This document shows, one piece after another, positions 31,472-39,188 of a DNA stretch of 40,067 bases. Within the stretch, counting starts at the first letter, position 1; the number at the start of each line of letters is the position of its first letter. The stretch lies in assembly GCA_022600515.1 (NCBI GenBank), contig JAHZKG010000007.1:1-40067 (forward strand). Direction: 5' to 3'. A model generated the notes under the pieces. The model saw nothing but the letters and a program-made list of their open reading frames with translations. It made no database searches and had not been told where the DNA came from. Made by a program: the position numbers and the translations under genes. The stretch comes from Gammaproteobacteria bacterium. Lineage in GTDB: Bacteria; Pseudomonadota; Gammaproteobacteria; Legionellales; Legionellaceae.

Positions 31472-31924
31472 TTACTTATCTTTGCTGACAACTTCTACTT
31501 GTAGATTAGCTGTTACTTCACTATGCAATTGAATCGCAAGTATATACTGCCCTAGTGCTTGTAATGGACCTTCTGGCATCATCACTTCACGTTTGTCTAC
31601 TTCTATTGAACGAAGACCTAACGCATCACTTACTTCAGTAACACTGATTGAACCATACAATTTACCTTCATCTGTCGCTTGCGCTTCAATTACCAAGGTC
31701 ACATCATTGAGTTGAGCCGCACGCTGCTCTGCTTTTGCAAAGGCTTGTTTTGCTTTTACTTCAAACTCTGCACGACGTTTTTCAAAAACAATACGGTTTT
31801 CTTCTGTTGCAAAAACAGCTTTTTTTTCTGGAATTAAGTAATTACGTCCATATCCGGCTTTAACGTCAACGACGTCACCCAGATTTCCTAAATTTTTTAC
31901 TCTATCTAATAAAATTACATGCAT
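31472..31924 (-). CDS. rplI: 50S ribosomal protein bL9
   Basis: A 150-residue ribosomal protein binding 23S rRNA near the L1 stalk. N-terminal domain [20 protein letters not shown], then [16 protein letters not shown] matches the L9 signature; a long central helix (about 45-75, rich in Ala/Glu/Lys) and the C-terminal domain with [11 protein letters not shown] follow. Length is standard. Last gene of the rpsF-rpsR-membrane protein-rplI operon, 12 bp after the membrane protein gene. Confidence 0.96.
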   Translation of the reverse strand: MHVILLDRVKNLGNLGDVVDVKAGYGRNYLIPEKKAVFATEENRIVFEKRRAEFEVKAKQAFAKAEQRAAQLNDVTLVIEAQATDEGKLYGSISVTEVSDALGLRSIEVDKREVMMPEGPLQALGQYILAIQLHSEVTANLQVEVVSKDK

Positions 31925-31936
31925 ATCATGTCCTCT

Positions 31937-32857
31937 TTACTTTAAGTTACGTTGCTTCCCAGTCTTTGTGGACAGGTATAAGCGAAAATTAAATAAACCA
32001 TCAAACGCCCCAATCAGCGTATAAATCGGCAAAAACACCCACGATAAAAACATCACTGGCAAAAGCAAAACAAGCATTAACACCAATGGGCGCATATTTG
32101 ACAATACATAAGCAGCAAAACTTAAGCCTGCCAATACAAAATAAAGCAGCAGTAAAGGCAAACAGTTAATCGCTAAAACATATTCAAGATAAGCTGCACT
32201 CAGCAACAAAATCAAAATCAAACATACTGTTCTATCGCCCCGAAAACTGAGCATTTCTTTACGAAATCCACCAGGATAAAACAGCTGTGATTGGAGTGAT
32301 CGTGCAAAAAACAAAGGAAATATGGCTGAAAAAGCCAAAGACGCCGCTTGAAACCCGAGTAAATAATTAGCCAACACAAGTGATGACACTTGATGCTGTC
32401 CTAACATATCTAGGATACTTATTTTACTGGACCCCAAACTTTGTACTGCTGATTCCAACTGAACATACTGCTGCATGATAAGATCAGGCGAAAACGCTTG
32501 CAGCATTATCGTGCCGACCATCACAAAGCCAAACAGTACAGCTGCGACAAAACGCCAGCTTGATGTTGCTTTTAAAACATAAGCAACACAGTAACAAGGC
32601 AGTATACTCAAACAACTCATGACAACAGCTGATGATACTGATGTTGAAACAACCGAAATCAACACATGCATCAACATCACAGGCAATAACACCTGAAGAC
32701 CAGCCCTTGCACCATGGCGCAAAGTAACCAAAGACATCACAACCAATGCAAGCCAATCAATTAAAGGCACTGCTGCTAATAACGTGGCTAACAGCAGTGC
32801 ATATTTATCTTGCTGAAGTGCTCGTAACGCTTGACGTTGGAAAAAACCTTTTTGCAC
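31937..32857 (-). CDS. Integral membrane protein between rpsR and rplI (DUF2232-like)
   Basis: A 306-residue hydrophobic protein with about eight membrane segments; loops are short and the C-terminus is basic (LYLSTKTGKQRNLK). In many gammaproteobacteria and firmicutes a DUF2232/YybS-type membrane protein lies at this place, between S18 and L9; the assignment is by position and shape. Function is unknown. It is 9 bp from rpsR, so it belongs to the ribosomal operon. Confidence 0.75.
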   Translation of the reverse strand: MQKGFFQRQALRALQQDKYALLLATLLAAVPLIDWLALVVMSLVTLRHGARAGLQVLLPVMLMHVLISVVSTSVSSAVVMSCLSILPCYCVAYVLKATSSWRFVAAVLFGFVMVGTIMLQAFSPDLIMQQYVQLESAVQSLGSSKISILDMLGQHQVSSLVLANYLLGFQAASLAFSAIFPLFFARSLQSQLFYPGGFRKEMLSFRGDRTVCLILILLLSAAYLEYVLAINCLPLLLLYFVLAGLSFAAYVLSNMRPLVLMLVLLLPVMFLSWVFLPIYTLIGAFDGLFNFRLYLSTKTGKQRNLK

Positions 32858-32866
32858 GACAGTAAC

Positions 32867-33094
32867 CTACTTGTGGCTATCACAATAAGGCAGAAGCGCC
32901 AAAAACCGTGCTAATTTAATTGCACGTGTAATTTGACGTTGCATGCCTGCAGGAACACCTGTAATTCGGCTAGGAACAATTTTTCCACTTTCAGAAACAA
33001 AGCCTTTTAAAAGCCCAATATCTTTATAATCAACACCTGTCACTGGATCAACAGTAGGACGTGCCATTTTTTTACGACGATAATAAGTTGACAT
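32867..33094 (-). CDS. rpsR: 30S ribosomal protein bS18
   Basis: A 75-residue ribosomal protein of the 30S platform that forms a dimer with bS6. The family stretch [20 protein letters not shown], followed by [19 protein letters not shown] and [10 protein letters not shown], is complete. Start MSTYYRRKK at 33094 gives the usual length. It lies 13 bp from rpsF. Confidence 0.96.
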   Translation of the reverse strand: MSTYYRRKKMARPTVDPVTGVDYKDIGLLKGFVSESGKIVPSRITGVPAGMQRQITRAIKLARFLALLPYCDSHK

Positions 33095-33107
33095 TCAGAT
33101 TCTCCCT

Positions 33108-33458
33108 TTAGTCAGAACGTGTGTCACGTGAATCACGGGTATCTTTTTTGACCATAATAGACTCATCAGTAACCGCTGCTTTACGATTAATAATTAAATG
33201 TCTTAAGATAGCATCATTAAATTTCAATGTTGATTTCAACTCATCAAGCGCTTCTTGATTGCACTCAATGTTCAACAAAAGATAATGTGCTTTATGTAGG
33301 TCATTAATAGGGTAAGCCAGTGGCCGTCTGCCCCAGTCTTCATTTCGATGCACAACACCTTCATGCTTTGAAAGAATAGCAAGATAACGCTCAAGCATAG
33401 TAGGCACTTGTTCGCTTCTGTCTGGGTGAATCATGAACACGATTTCATAGTGTCTCAT
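33108..33458 (-). CDS. rpsF: 30S ribosomal protein bS6
   Basis: A 116-residue ribosomal protein. Start [19 protein letters not shown], internal [20 protein letters not shown] and [15 protein letters not shown] are characteristic. The C-terminus carries the acidic/Arg-rich tail ([13 protein letters not shown]), where E. coli S6 receives glutamates added by RimK; here the end is Asp, not Glu. An AGGAG site precedes ATG 33458. First gene of the operon. Confidence 0.96.
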   Translation of the reverse strand: MRHYEIVFMIHPDRSEQVPTMLERYLAILSKHEGVVHRNEDWGRRPLAYPINDLHKAHYLLLNIECNQEALDELKSTLKFNDAILRHLIINRKAAVTDESIMVKKDTRDSRDTRSD

Positions 33459-33477
33459 GTGATCTCCTCTCGAAAAA

Positions 33478-33508
33478 GCCTTCGCTGATCACAACATCTG
33501 CGTAAGGC
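33478..33508 (-). promoter_or_regulatory. Hairpin in the rpsF leader
   Basis: On the minus strand GCCTTACGC pairs with GCGAAGGC across a 14-nt loop (5-bp plus 3-bp stem with a single-base bulge), ending about 20 nt before the rpsF start. S6:S18 leaders in many bacteria repress this operon through a hairpin with a CCG element; I do not see the CCG clearly, so only the position and fold are suggestive. Confidence 0.35.
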
Positions 33509-33528
33509 AAGGTTAAGTAAACGCGCGA

Positions 33529-33557
33529 ATAATAACTGATAACACCCCAACAAGCAA
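33529..33557 (-). promoter_or_regulatory. Candidate promoter of the rpsF operon
   Basis: On the minus strand TTGCTT (33557-33552), 17-bp spacer, TATTAT (33534-33529). It begins directly after the yebC stop and leaves a leader of about 65 nt before rpsF. Confidence 0.55.
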
Positions 33558-34292
33558 TTAATCAATACACACATCAGAAAACAAAGCATTACTATACACT
33601 GACTGTACATCATCCAAATCATCTAGCATGTCGATTAGTTTCTCGAGTGTTTCCAATTGCTCAGGCTTTAATTCAATTAAATTTTGAGCACGCATTGTTA
33701 AATGTGATTGCTCTATTTCAAAGTCTGCTGCTTCTAATGCAGACAAAATAGCATGATAGCCATCTGGCGGCGTGATCACTTCAAGCTGTTCGCCTTCTAA
33801 TTGCACATCATCAGCCCCCGCTTCAATCGCAATGTCCATTGCTTTCTCATGTTCAGCCGTTGGTGCTAATAAAATCTCACCTTGATGATCAAACAAATAA
33901 GAAACCGAGCCGTCCGTACCTAAATTACCGCCATATTTTGTAAATGCATGCCGTACTTCTGAAACGGTTCTATTTTTATTATCAGACAAACAATCAACTA
34001 AAATCGCAATCCCACCAGGACCATATCCTTCATAACGCATCACCACCATATCCGCACCATCAAGGCCGCCAGCGCCTCGTTTGATTGCATTATCAATCGT
34101 GTCGCGTTTCATATTGGCTTTTAAGCTTTTTAAAACCGCATCGCGAAGCCCTGCATTCGCCGCTTCATCCGGTCCGCCTTCACGTGCTGCAACCGAGATT
34201 TCACGAATTAATTTTGTGAAAATTTTTCCGCGCTTTGCATCTTGCGCCCCTTTCCTATGACGAATATTTGCCCATTTACTATGTCCAGCCAC
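33558..34292 (-). CDS. yebC: YebC/PmpR family protein (TACO1-like)
   Basis: A 244-residue cytoplasmic protein. The start signature AGHSKWANIRHRKGAQDAKR, then FTKLIREISVAAREGG and AIKRGAGG, is diagnostic; VSYLFDHQG and GADDVQLE follow. The family has been described as DNA-binding regulators and more recently as ribosome-associated factors easing translation of proline stretches. I place the start at GTG 34292: GAGGA lies about 8 bases before it and the family begins M-A-G-H-S-K-W; the frame is open to 34316. It precedes the rpsF operon, which has its own promoter. Confidence 0.93.
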   Translation of the reverse strand: MAGHSKWANIRHRKGAQDAKRGKIFTKLIREISVAAREGGPDEAANAGLRDAVLKSLKANMKRDTIDNAIKRGAGGLDGADMVVMRYEGYGPGGIAILVDCLSDNKNRTVSEVRHAFTKYGGNLGTDGSVSYLFDHQGEILLAPTAEHEKAMDIAIEAGADDVQLEGEQLEVITPPDGYHAILSALEAADFEIEQSHLTMRAQNLIELKPEQLETLEKLIDMLDDLDDVQSVYSNALFSDVCID

Positions 34293-34398
34293 GATTTTAT
34301 CCTCTTTAAGACGCATTAAAATAAAAAATAAAAATTTAAGACGAAGTATAGTATGCTTTTCCCTAAGGATGAAGTGAGAATATTTCAGGAGAATAACA

Positions 34399-35628
34399 AT
34401 GACACTCAGTGGCTTTGGAAATTATCATACAACAGAATCAATTCCAGGTGCGCTCCCCCAAGATCAAAATTCCCCCCAACATTGCCCGCATGGCCTCTAT
34501 GCCGAGCAACTGAGTGGAAGCGCGTTTACCCAGCCGCGACATCAAAACTTATTTACATGGCTTTACCGAACCAAACCATCCGTACATCAAAATGATTTTA
34601 CGCCCTACCCGCATATGCCGCTCCAAGCGTTTGCTGCAGCACAACCCCCCAATCCTCTTCGTTGGTCCGCATTCCCAACACCAAGCACCCCCCAAGATTT
34701 TTTAGAAGGCTTATTTCATGTTGCTGGAAATCAAGGCTTAAATACCTATATTTATCGCTGTACAAGCTCAATGAATAATAAATTTTTTAATAACCGTGAC
34801 GGCGAGTTATTGTTTGTGCCTTACCAAGGTGAACTACTGCTTCGAACAGAATTAGGGGTATTAACCATAACACCCGGCTCAATTGCCGTTATCCCTCGAG
34901 GCATTACCTTTAGCGTTGAGCTATTAACCAATTGCGCCTGTGGGTATCTCTGTGAAAATGGTGGCGCGCCGCTCACCTTGCCTCAACTAGGCCCTATTGG
35001 CGCCAATGGGCTTGCAAACCCACGACATTTTCTTTATCCCAAAGCATTAGTCGACGATAGCTTAGAAGCAGTGGACATTATTTGTAAATATCAAAAACAT
35101 TTATGGATTTCTGAAAATAATCATAGCCCGCTAAATGTTGTTGCCTGGCATGGTCGGTATGCACCTTATACCTATGACTTATCACTGTTTAATACGATTA
35201 ATACGGTAAGCTTTGATCATCCCGACCCCTCTATTTTCACAGTACTCACATCACCTAGCCACACTCCAGGTGCTGCACACCTTGATTTTGTTATTTTTCC
35301 TCCACGATGGATGGTTGCAGAACATACGTTTAGACCCCCTTATTTTCATCGAAACATCATGAGTGAAGTCATGGGCCTCATTCAAGGCGAATATGATGCC
35401 AAACAAGAAGGGTTTTCTATTGGAGGCCTTAGCATTCACAATTGTATGGTGCCTCATGGGCCAGATGCAGAAACACATCAACAAGCAGCCAACGAAGTCC
35501 TAAAACCCAATCGATACGAAGATACGTTGGCTTTTATGTTTGAGTCTCACCTGCCTTGGCTGGTGACAAAAGATGCGCTTGGGCACCCGCTTCGTCAGCT
35601 AGACTACACAAATTGCTGGGGCTTTTAG
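34399..35628 (+). CDS. hmgA: Homogentisate 1,2-dioxygenase
   Basis: A 409-residue iron(II) dioxygenase that opens the ring of homogentisate to maleylacetoacetate in tyrosine and phenylalanine breakdown. Seen: [16 protein letters not shown] at the start, the cupin core with [20 protein letters not shown] and [12 protein letters not shown], then [19 protein letters not shown], with iron ligands expected at the His of YFHRN, the Glu of SEVMG and the His of VPHGPD. The C-terminus YTNCWGF is typical. AGGAG precedes ATG 34399. It is a lone gene; fumarylacetoacetase and maleylacetoacetate isomerase are not adjacent. Its last 95 bp overlap the convergent O-antigen ligase gene. Confidence 0.96.
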   Translation: MTLSGFGNYHTTESIPGALPQDQNSPQHCPHGLYAEQLSGSAFTQPRHQNLFTWLYRTKPSVHQNDFTPYPHMPLQAFAAAQPPNPLRWSAFPTPSTPQDFLEGLFHVAGNQGLNTYIYRCTSSMNNKFFNNRDGELLFVPYQGELLLRTELGVLTITPGSIAVIPRGITFSVELLTNCACGYLCENGGAPLTLPQLGPIGANGLANPRHFLYPKALVDDSLEAVDIICKYQKHLWISENNHSPLNVVAWHGRYAPYTYDLSLFNTINTVSFDHPDPSIFTVLTSPSHTPGAAHLDFVIFPPRWMVAEHTFRPPYFHRNIMSEVMGLIQGEYDAKQEGFSIGGLSIHNCMVPHGPDAETHQQAANEVLKPNRYEDTLAFMFESHLPWLVTKDALGHPLRQLDYTNCWGF

Positions 35629-36808
35629 ATGCACTAAAGCAAAGCGCCAAAAATAAAAAGAAAAAATAACCTGTGCCTGAATAAAGCATCAGTGAGTCTG
35701 TTAAGCTCCCCAGGATAAAAGGCAGTAAGGTGGCACATGCCATAGCACGCATTTCACGAAGCCTTAGACTTTCCCAAAGCAAACTTCCTAAGAAAAAGAA
35801 ATATAAAGATAACCCCATGAGCCCATATTCTGAGGCAATAAGCCAATATTGACTATGTGGCTCCCAAGCAATAAATGGCTTTGCACGATCAGATGTTGCA
35901 CCATACCGAATCACCTCGGACGCATCACGTTTCAATAAATGACTAAATCCTCCCGTGCCGTTTCCTATCCAAATATGTTGCTTAAATAAACGATAAGCAT
36001 AGGTATGAAATTGCAAGCGCAACCCTAGTGATGTGTTTTTAACGTCTTGATGATACAAAGCCCAATCATCTTCTGCCTGATGGAGCAAAAATTGCATGGT
36101 TGGGTTTACTTGATAACTCACACAAAAACAGAGTAAAAAACCACCACCAAAAAGCATTGCTTTTCGCCATGAAAAATATTGAAAAAACCAAACGAGCATC
36201 ACCACCGCATACGATAAATAAGCCATACGTCCGGTACAAATAAAAATAACGGTATAGCTTAATACAACAAAGCATACAGCATATGCTATACGTTTTAATC
36301 CTGTCGTTTTAAAGGCAAATGTCAGTGTTAGGTACGCTGCAAAAGCCAGCATATAACCGGTCATGGTGTGATTTCTAAACAATTGCCCCGGATCAGGGCC
36401 ACCATAATCAACCATTCCCATGGCTTTCAAAATTAATAGAGCCGTTGTGAGCAACATAGCCGCTAAAAAAGCATGCATTGCGGCATGTCGCGTTCGTGCA
36501 TTTCTAAATCCCACCACAAAAAACGGGAGGCACAATAATTTACTGTATTTCTCAAGCACTATCCATTTTTCATGTGCAGTGGCAGGCCCCCAAAAGCAAC
36601 CCAATATTGCGACACTCAACAAAGCCAGTAAAGCTAGCATCCAAGGCTTGGCTAAAAGCGATTTTAAATCATCTCGAGCACTTGAATTAAATATAAAACA
36701 TAGCACAGCTAAAATAATAAAAAGACTTCTAGCCGTTGAACTAATTGGTAAAGCAAACAAAGCCAAAATTAAAAAAATCGGACTCATAGAAGGCAAGATA
36801 CTAATCAT
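35534..36808 (-). CDS. O-antigen ligase family membrane protein (WaaL/Wzy type)
   Basis: A 424-residue inner-membrane protein with about 11-12 membrane segments and one large periplasmic loop (about residues 235-320). That loop holds [12 protein letters not shown] and [18 protein letters not shown], the Wzy_C signature with the conserved H-S-x-Y. WaaL enzymes transfer O-antigen from undecaprenyl diphosphate to lipid A-core. Polymerases share the fold, so ligase versus polymerase is not certain. The last 35 residues or so are a hydrophilic tail encoded in the stretch that overlaps hmgA on the other strand, so the C-terminus may be a late extension. It starts 4 bp inside the end of the glycosyltransferase gene. 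Confidence 0.85.
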   Translation of the reverse strand: MISILPSMSPIFLILALFALPISSTARSLFIILAVLCFIFNSSARDDLKSLLAKPWMLALLALLSVAILGCFWGPATAHEKWIVLEKYSKLLCLPFFVVGFRNARTRHAAMHAFLAAMLLTTALLILKAMGMVDYGGPDPGQLFRNHTMTGYMLAFAAYLTLTFAFKTTGLKRIAYAVCFVVLSYTVIFICTGRMAYLSYAVVMLVWFFQYFSWRKAMLFGGGFLLCFCVSYQVNPTMQFLLHQAEDDWALYHQDVKNTSLGLRLQFHTYAYRLFKQHIWIGNGTGGFSHLLKRDASEVIRYGATSDRAKPFIAWEPHSQYWLIASEYGLMGLSLYFFFLGSLLWESLRLREMRAMACATLLPFILGSLTDSLMLYSGTGYFFFLFLALCFSASKSPSNLCSLADEAGAQAHLLSPAKAGETQT

Positions 36809-37575
36809 TCAGAGGCCTCCTGTTGATTAAAATTTTTATCTTGATAAATTTGCTTAATCCCCCGATAAAAGCTCCCTTCAGCATTTAAAATTGCCAGTAT
36901 TAAGCCAGCTTGTCCATCAAGAAATCCGCCTTGGAATAGATAGCAACGTACAAACATCCAAAAAGCCCCCAAAAAGCTTCGCGGTAATCCCATAGAACGC
37001 TTTTTATTATCTAATCGAATATGCGCTGAATAAGATGAATACTTATTCATTTTTTCAATGGCATGATGCATATCTAAAAACGAATCATGGAAAAGTGGTG
37101 TTTTAAGCTGTTGAATACGTGCATTGTCAGGCAATATAATTTTTTCATGTACGAGATCATCACTGAACCGCGCACCTTCTCGCTTAAAAAAACGTGCATG
37201 GCGTGTTGGGCTGGATGAAAAACGTAAGGGTTTATCATAAAAACAGAGCCGTATTGGTACACGACATGCATCGACTTTATTTTCTTCCATAACCTGTAAA
37301 AGCTTTATTTTAAGTGTTTCATCAACCCACTCATCGGCATCAACATGAAGTATCCACTGCCCTGTTGCATGAGACAACACGCGTTGTTTTTGAACGCCAT
37401 ATCCCTGCCAGTCCGCATTAATCAATACATGCGGCGTATACTCTCTGGCAATCTCACATGTATTATCTGTACTGCCTGAATCAAGCACAATGATTTCATC
37501 AGCCCATTGAACAGATGCAAGGCAACGTCTTATACGATGGGATTCATTTTTTGTAATAACAATAACACTCAGCAT
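36805..37575 (-). CDS. Glycosyltransferase family 2, LPS core type (WaaE/KdtX-like)
   Basis: A 256-residue GT-A glycosyltransferase. Seen: LSVIVITKNESHRIRRCLAS, DEIIVLDSGSTDNTCEIA (nucleotide-sugar binding), QKQRVLSHATGQWILHVDAD with the metal-binding DxD (DAD), then DEWVDE and FYDKPLRFSSSPTRHARFFK. This pattern is that of the WaaE/KdtX/LgtF group, which adds a beta-glucose to the inner-core heptose. The C-terminus (SFLGAFWMFVRCYLFQGGFLDGQAGLI) suits membrane association. It overlaps the ligase gene by 4 bp, so both act in lipopolysaccharide assembly. Confidence 0.88.
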   Translation of the reverse strand: MLSVIVITKNESHRIRRCLASVQWADEIIVLDSGSTDNTCEIAREYTPHVLINADWQGYGVQKQRVLSHATGQWILHVDADEWVDETLKIKLLQVMEENKVDACRVPIRLCFYDKPLRFSSSPTRHARFFKREGARFSDDLVHEKIILPDNARIQQLKTPLFHDSFLDMHHAIEKMNKYSSYSAHIRLDNKKRSMGLPRSFLGAFWMFVRCYLFQGGFLDGQAGLILAILNAEGSFYRGIKQIYQDKNFNQQEASE

Positions 37576-37634
37576 AAAGATTACATTTACAATTAAAACT
37601 TAAGACAAAGTAACACAAAATCAAAATATCTTAA

Positions 37635-38975
37635 CTAGTCATTATCTAAAGAAAGCCGTGCAAACGAAGTTACTTCTTCTTCTGCTGCTGCCCCAAACCT
37701 TGAATCAAGTGAATGTCTTCGGCGTTGGTCTGGCTGCTCAAAAAAACCAGGATGACCCGGAGCAAGTTCTTCTTCTGCTTCTGCTGCTGCCCCAAACCTT
37801 GAATCAAGTGAATGTCTTCGGCGTTGGTCTGGCTGCTCAAAAAAACCAAGGTGACCAGGAGCAAGTTCTTCTGGCGCCTCGATATCCAATAACGTTCTTA
37901 TTTTATTAGCTAAGTTCCTTGGTTTTTTCGTTACAATAGTATTAACTATCGTTATGCAAGCCTCTGGATGAAGCGCACAATATGCTTGCATAATAGCCAC
38001 CTCACCTTCAAAAGAAATAACAGGAAAAAAATGTTCATGTTCTTCTGCATTAGCAAGTAAAGGCGTTGAGTATTTTTGTACTAAGTTTTTAAAACAAGCA
38101 GCATCCAGCAGACAATCGGCTCCATGTACACCCTGCGTTAGATTTAAAGCGGGTAATTCATTAAATGTTGTATCCGTTGGTTTTTCTCGCCATGTTTTTA
38201 ATACGCGAACAAAAATAGTTCTTGATATTTGCAAGCATTCCATATTATCAGCCGATGGCGCTATAAACCCATGCTGATTTAAAAAGCCTTTTTCTTTCAA
38301 TGTCTCGCAGAAAACTTCATTATAAATCATTTGATTTTTTGTATACAGACAAGTGGAAAGGTGTTTAGCAAAACGTGTGGCTAATGCTTTCGTAAAATCA
38401 TGGCCTGCTGGTAAATAAACCACTTTACTATTGACTGTAAAATAAGGTTGATGCCTTGAATAAACATTCGCAATAAATTGAGGCTTCGACTGATCAGAGC
38501 CAAAGGTTAACCCATAGAACGCCTCAAAATCATGTATAACTGAATTGGTGTCCAGTTGCAGATGATTATCCTCTGCGTGATTTTTCATCGCTGACACTTT
38601 CATAAAATCAATAATATTATCCCCAAGCCTCGATGTTCTATTAAAGTATATCTCGTCATACTTATGAATATTCAATGGCTCAAGCTTAACCAATTCAGGA
38701 TCCATATGTCTGGATGCTAAATAACTATCAAATAACATTCGAAATGCTGCTGGCTCGGATGTAATATTGGGTAAAAGTGCCTCGGATTCTTGGGGCAGTA
38801 AAAAGTACTGTAATGTAAAATGAGGTGGCGTATTTCCTTTTAAAAGGGCTTGCTCGGTCAAACGTGAAATAACATTAAAAGCCGAATTCAGCTCGTCAGT
38901 AAATGCTTCAACATTATACAAACCGCGCTCATCTGGTTTAAAATAAAAACAAAACGTACCCACAGATAAAACCAT
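37635..38975 (-). CDS. Orphan protein with a C-terminal 33-residue tandem repeat
   Basis: A 446-residue protein without a recognised domain. I choose ATG 38975 (M-V-L-S-V-G-T), preceded by GAGGATGTAGG; the frame is open to 39026 with an improbable Phe-rich leader. The first 370 residues look globular and soluble. Residues about 370-435 are two near-identical copies of a 33-residue unit containing EELAPGH, GFFEQPDQRRRHSLDSRFG and AAAE. The unit carries RRRHS, matching the R-R-x-S consensus of eukaryotic protein kinase A, once per copy. A C-terminal acidic end (LSLDND) follows. Host-facing function is plausible for such a protein but not shown. Confidence 0.7.
   Translation of the reverse strand: MVLSVGTFCFYFKPDERGLYNVEAFTDELNSAFNVISRLTEQALLKGNTPPHFTLQYFLLPQESEALLPNITSEPAAFRMLFDSYLASRHMDPELVKLEPLNIHKYDEIYFNRTSRLGDNIIDFMKVSAMKNHAEDNHLQLDTNSVIHDFEAFYGLTFGSDQSKPQFIANVYSRHQPYFTVNSKVVYLPAGHDFTKALATRFAKHLSTCLYTKNQMIYNEVFCETLKEKGFLNQHGFIAPSADNMECLQISRTIFVRVLKTWREKPTDTTFNELPALNLTQGVHGADCLLDAACFKNLVQKYSTPLLANAEEHEHFFPVISFEGEVAIMQAYCALHPEACITIVNTIVTKKPRNLANKIRTLLDIEAPEELAPGHLGFFEQPDQRRRHSLDSRFGAAAEAEEELAPGHPGFFEQPDQRRRHSLDSRFGAAAEEEVTSFARLSLDND
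37681..37873. repeat. 99-bp tandem repeat inside the orphan gene
   Basis: TCTGCTGCTGCCCCAAACCT begins at 37681 and again at 37780, a period of 99 bp, which is 33 codons and keeps the frame. The copies differ at only a few bases (CCAGGATGACCCGG versus CCAAGGTGACCAGG), so the duplication is recent. Confidence 0.9.
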
Positions 38976-39087
38976 AAAGCCTACATCCTCGAAACAAAAA
39001 AACCAACTCGCAAATAATATTAGCACAAAGACTCAAAAAATATCTAATTTATTTTAGCTTACTGCTATTTTCTTTTATTAAAAAAGG

Positions 39088-39093
39088 TATAAT
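39088..39093 (+). promoter_or_regulatory. Candidate -10 element of the ankyrin gene
   Basis: Consensus TATAAT, with no good -35 at 17 bp (CTATTT at 39065-39070). It is followed 3 bp later by a 29-bp palindrome, so the start point would fall within it. Confidence 0.5.
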
Positions 39094-39096
39094 GAA

Positions 39097-39125
39097 TGTA
39101 CTTTTAATATTATATTAAAAGTACA
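39097..39125. promoter_or_regulatory. 29-bp palindrome at the ankyrin gene promoter
   Basis: TGTACTTTTAATAT, a central T, then its exact reverse complement ending GTACA: 14-bp arms. Lying at the presumed transcription start, it could be an operator for a dimeric regulator or a 5' stem in the leader. It has no GC-rich stem and no T-tract, so it is not a terminator. Confidence 0.6.
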
Positions 39126-39188
39126 CAAGGGCTCATGGAAGCAAAAACGCTTTGTGTGATTTAATCCACTGACGTAAGAAATAATAAT

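Noticed and set aside
37658..37909. Leu-rich 83-residue plus-strand frame over the tandem repeat
   Set aside because: It is repetitive only because the coding repeat on the other strand is; the poly-Leu comes from CTG/CTT triplets antisense to Glu/Ala codons.
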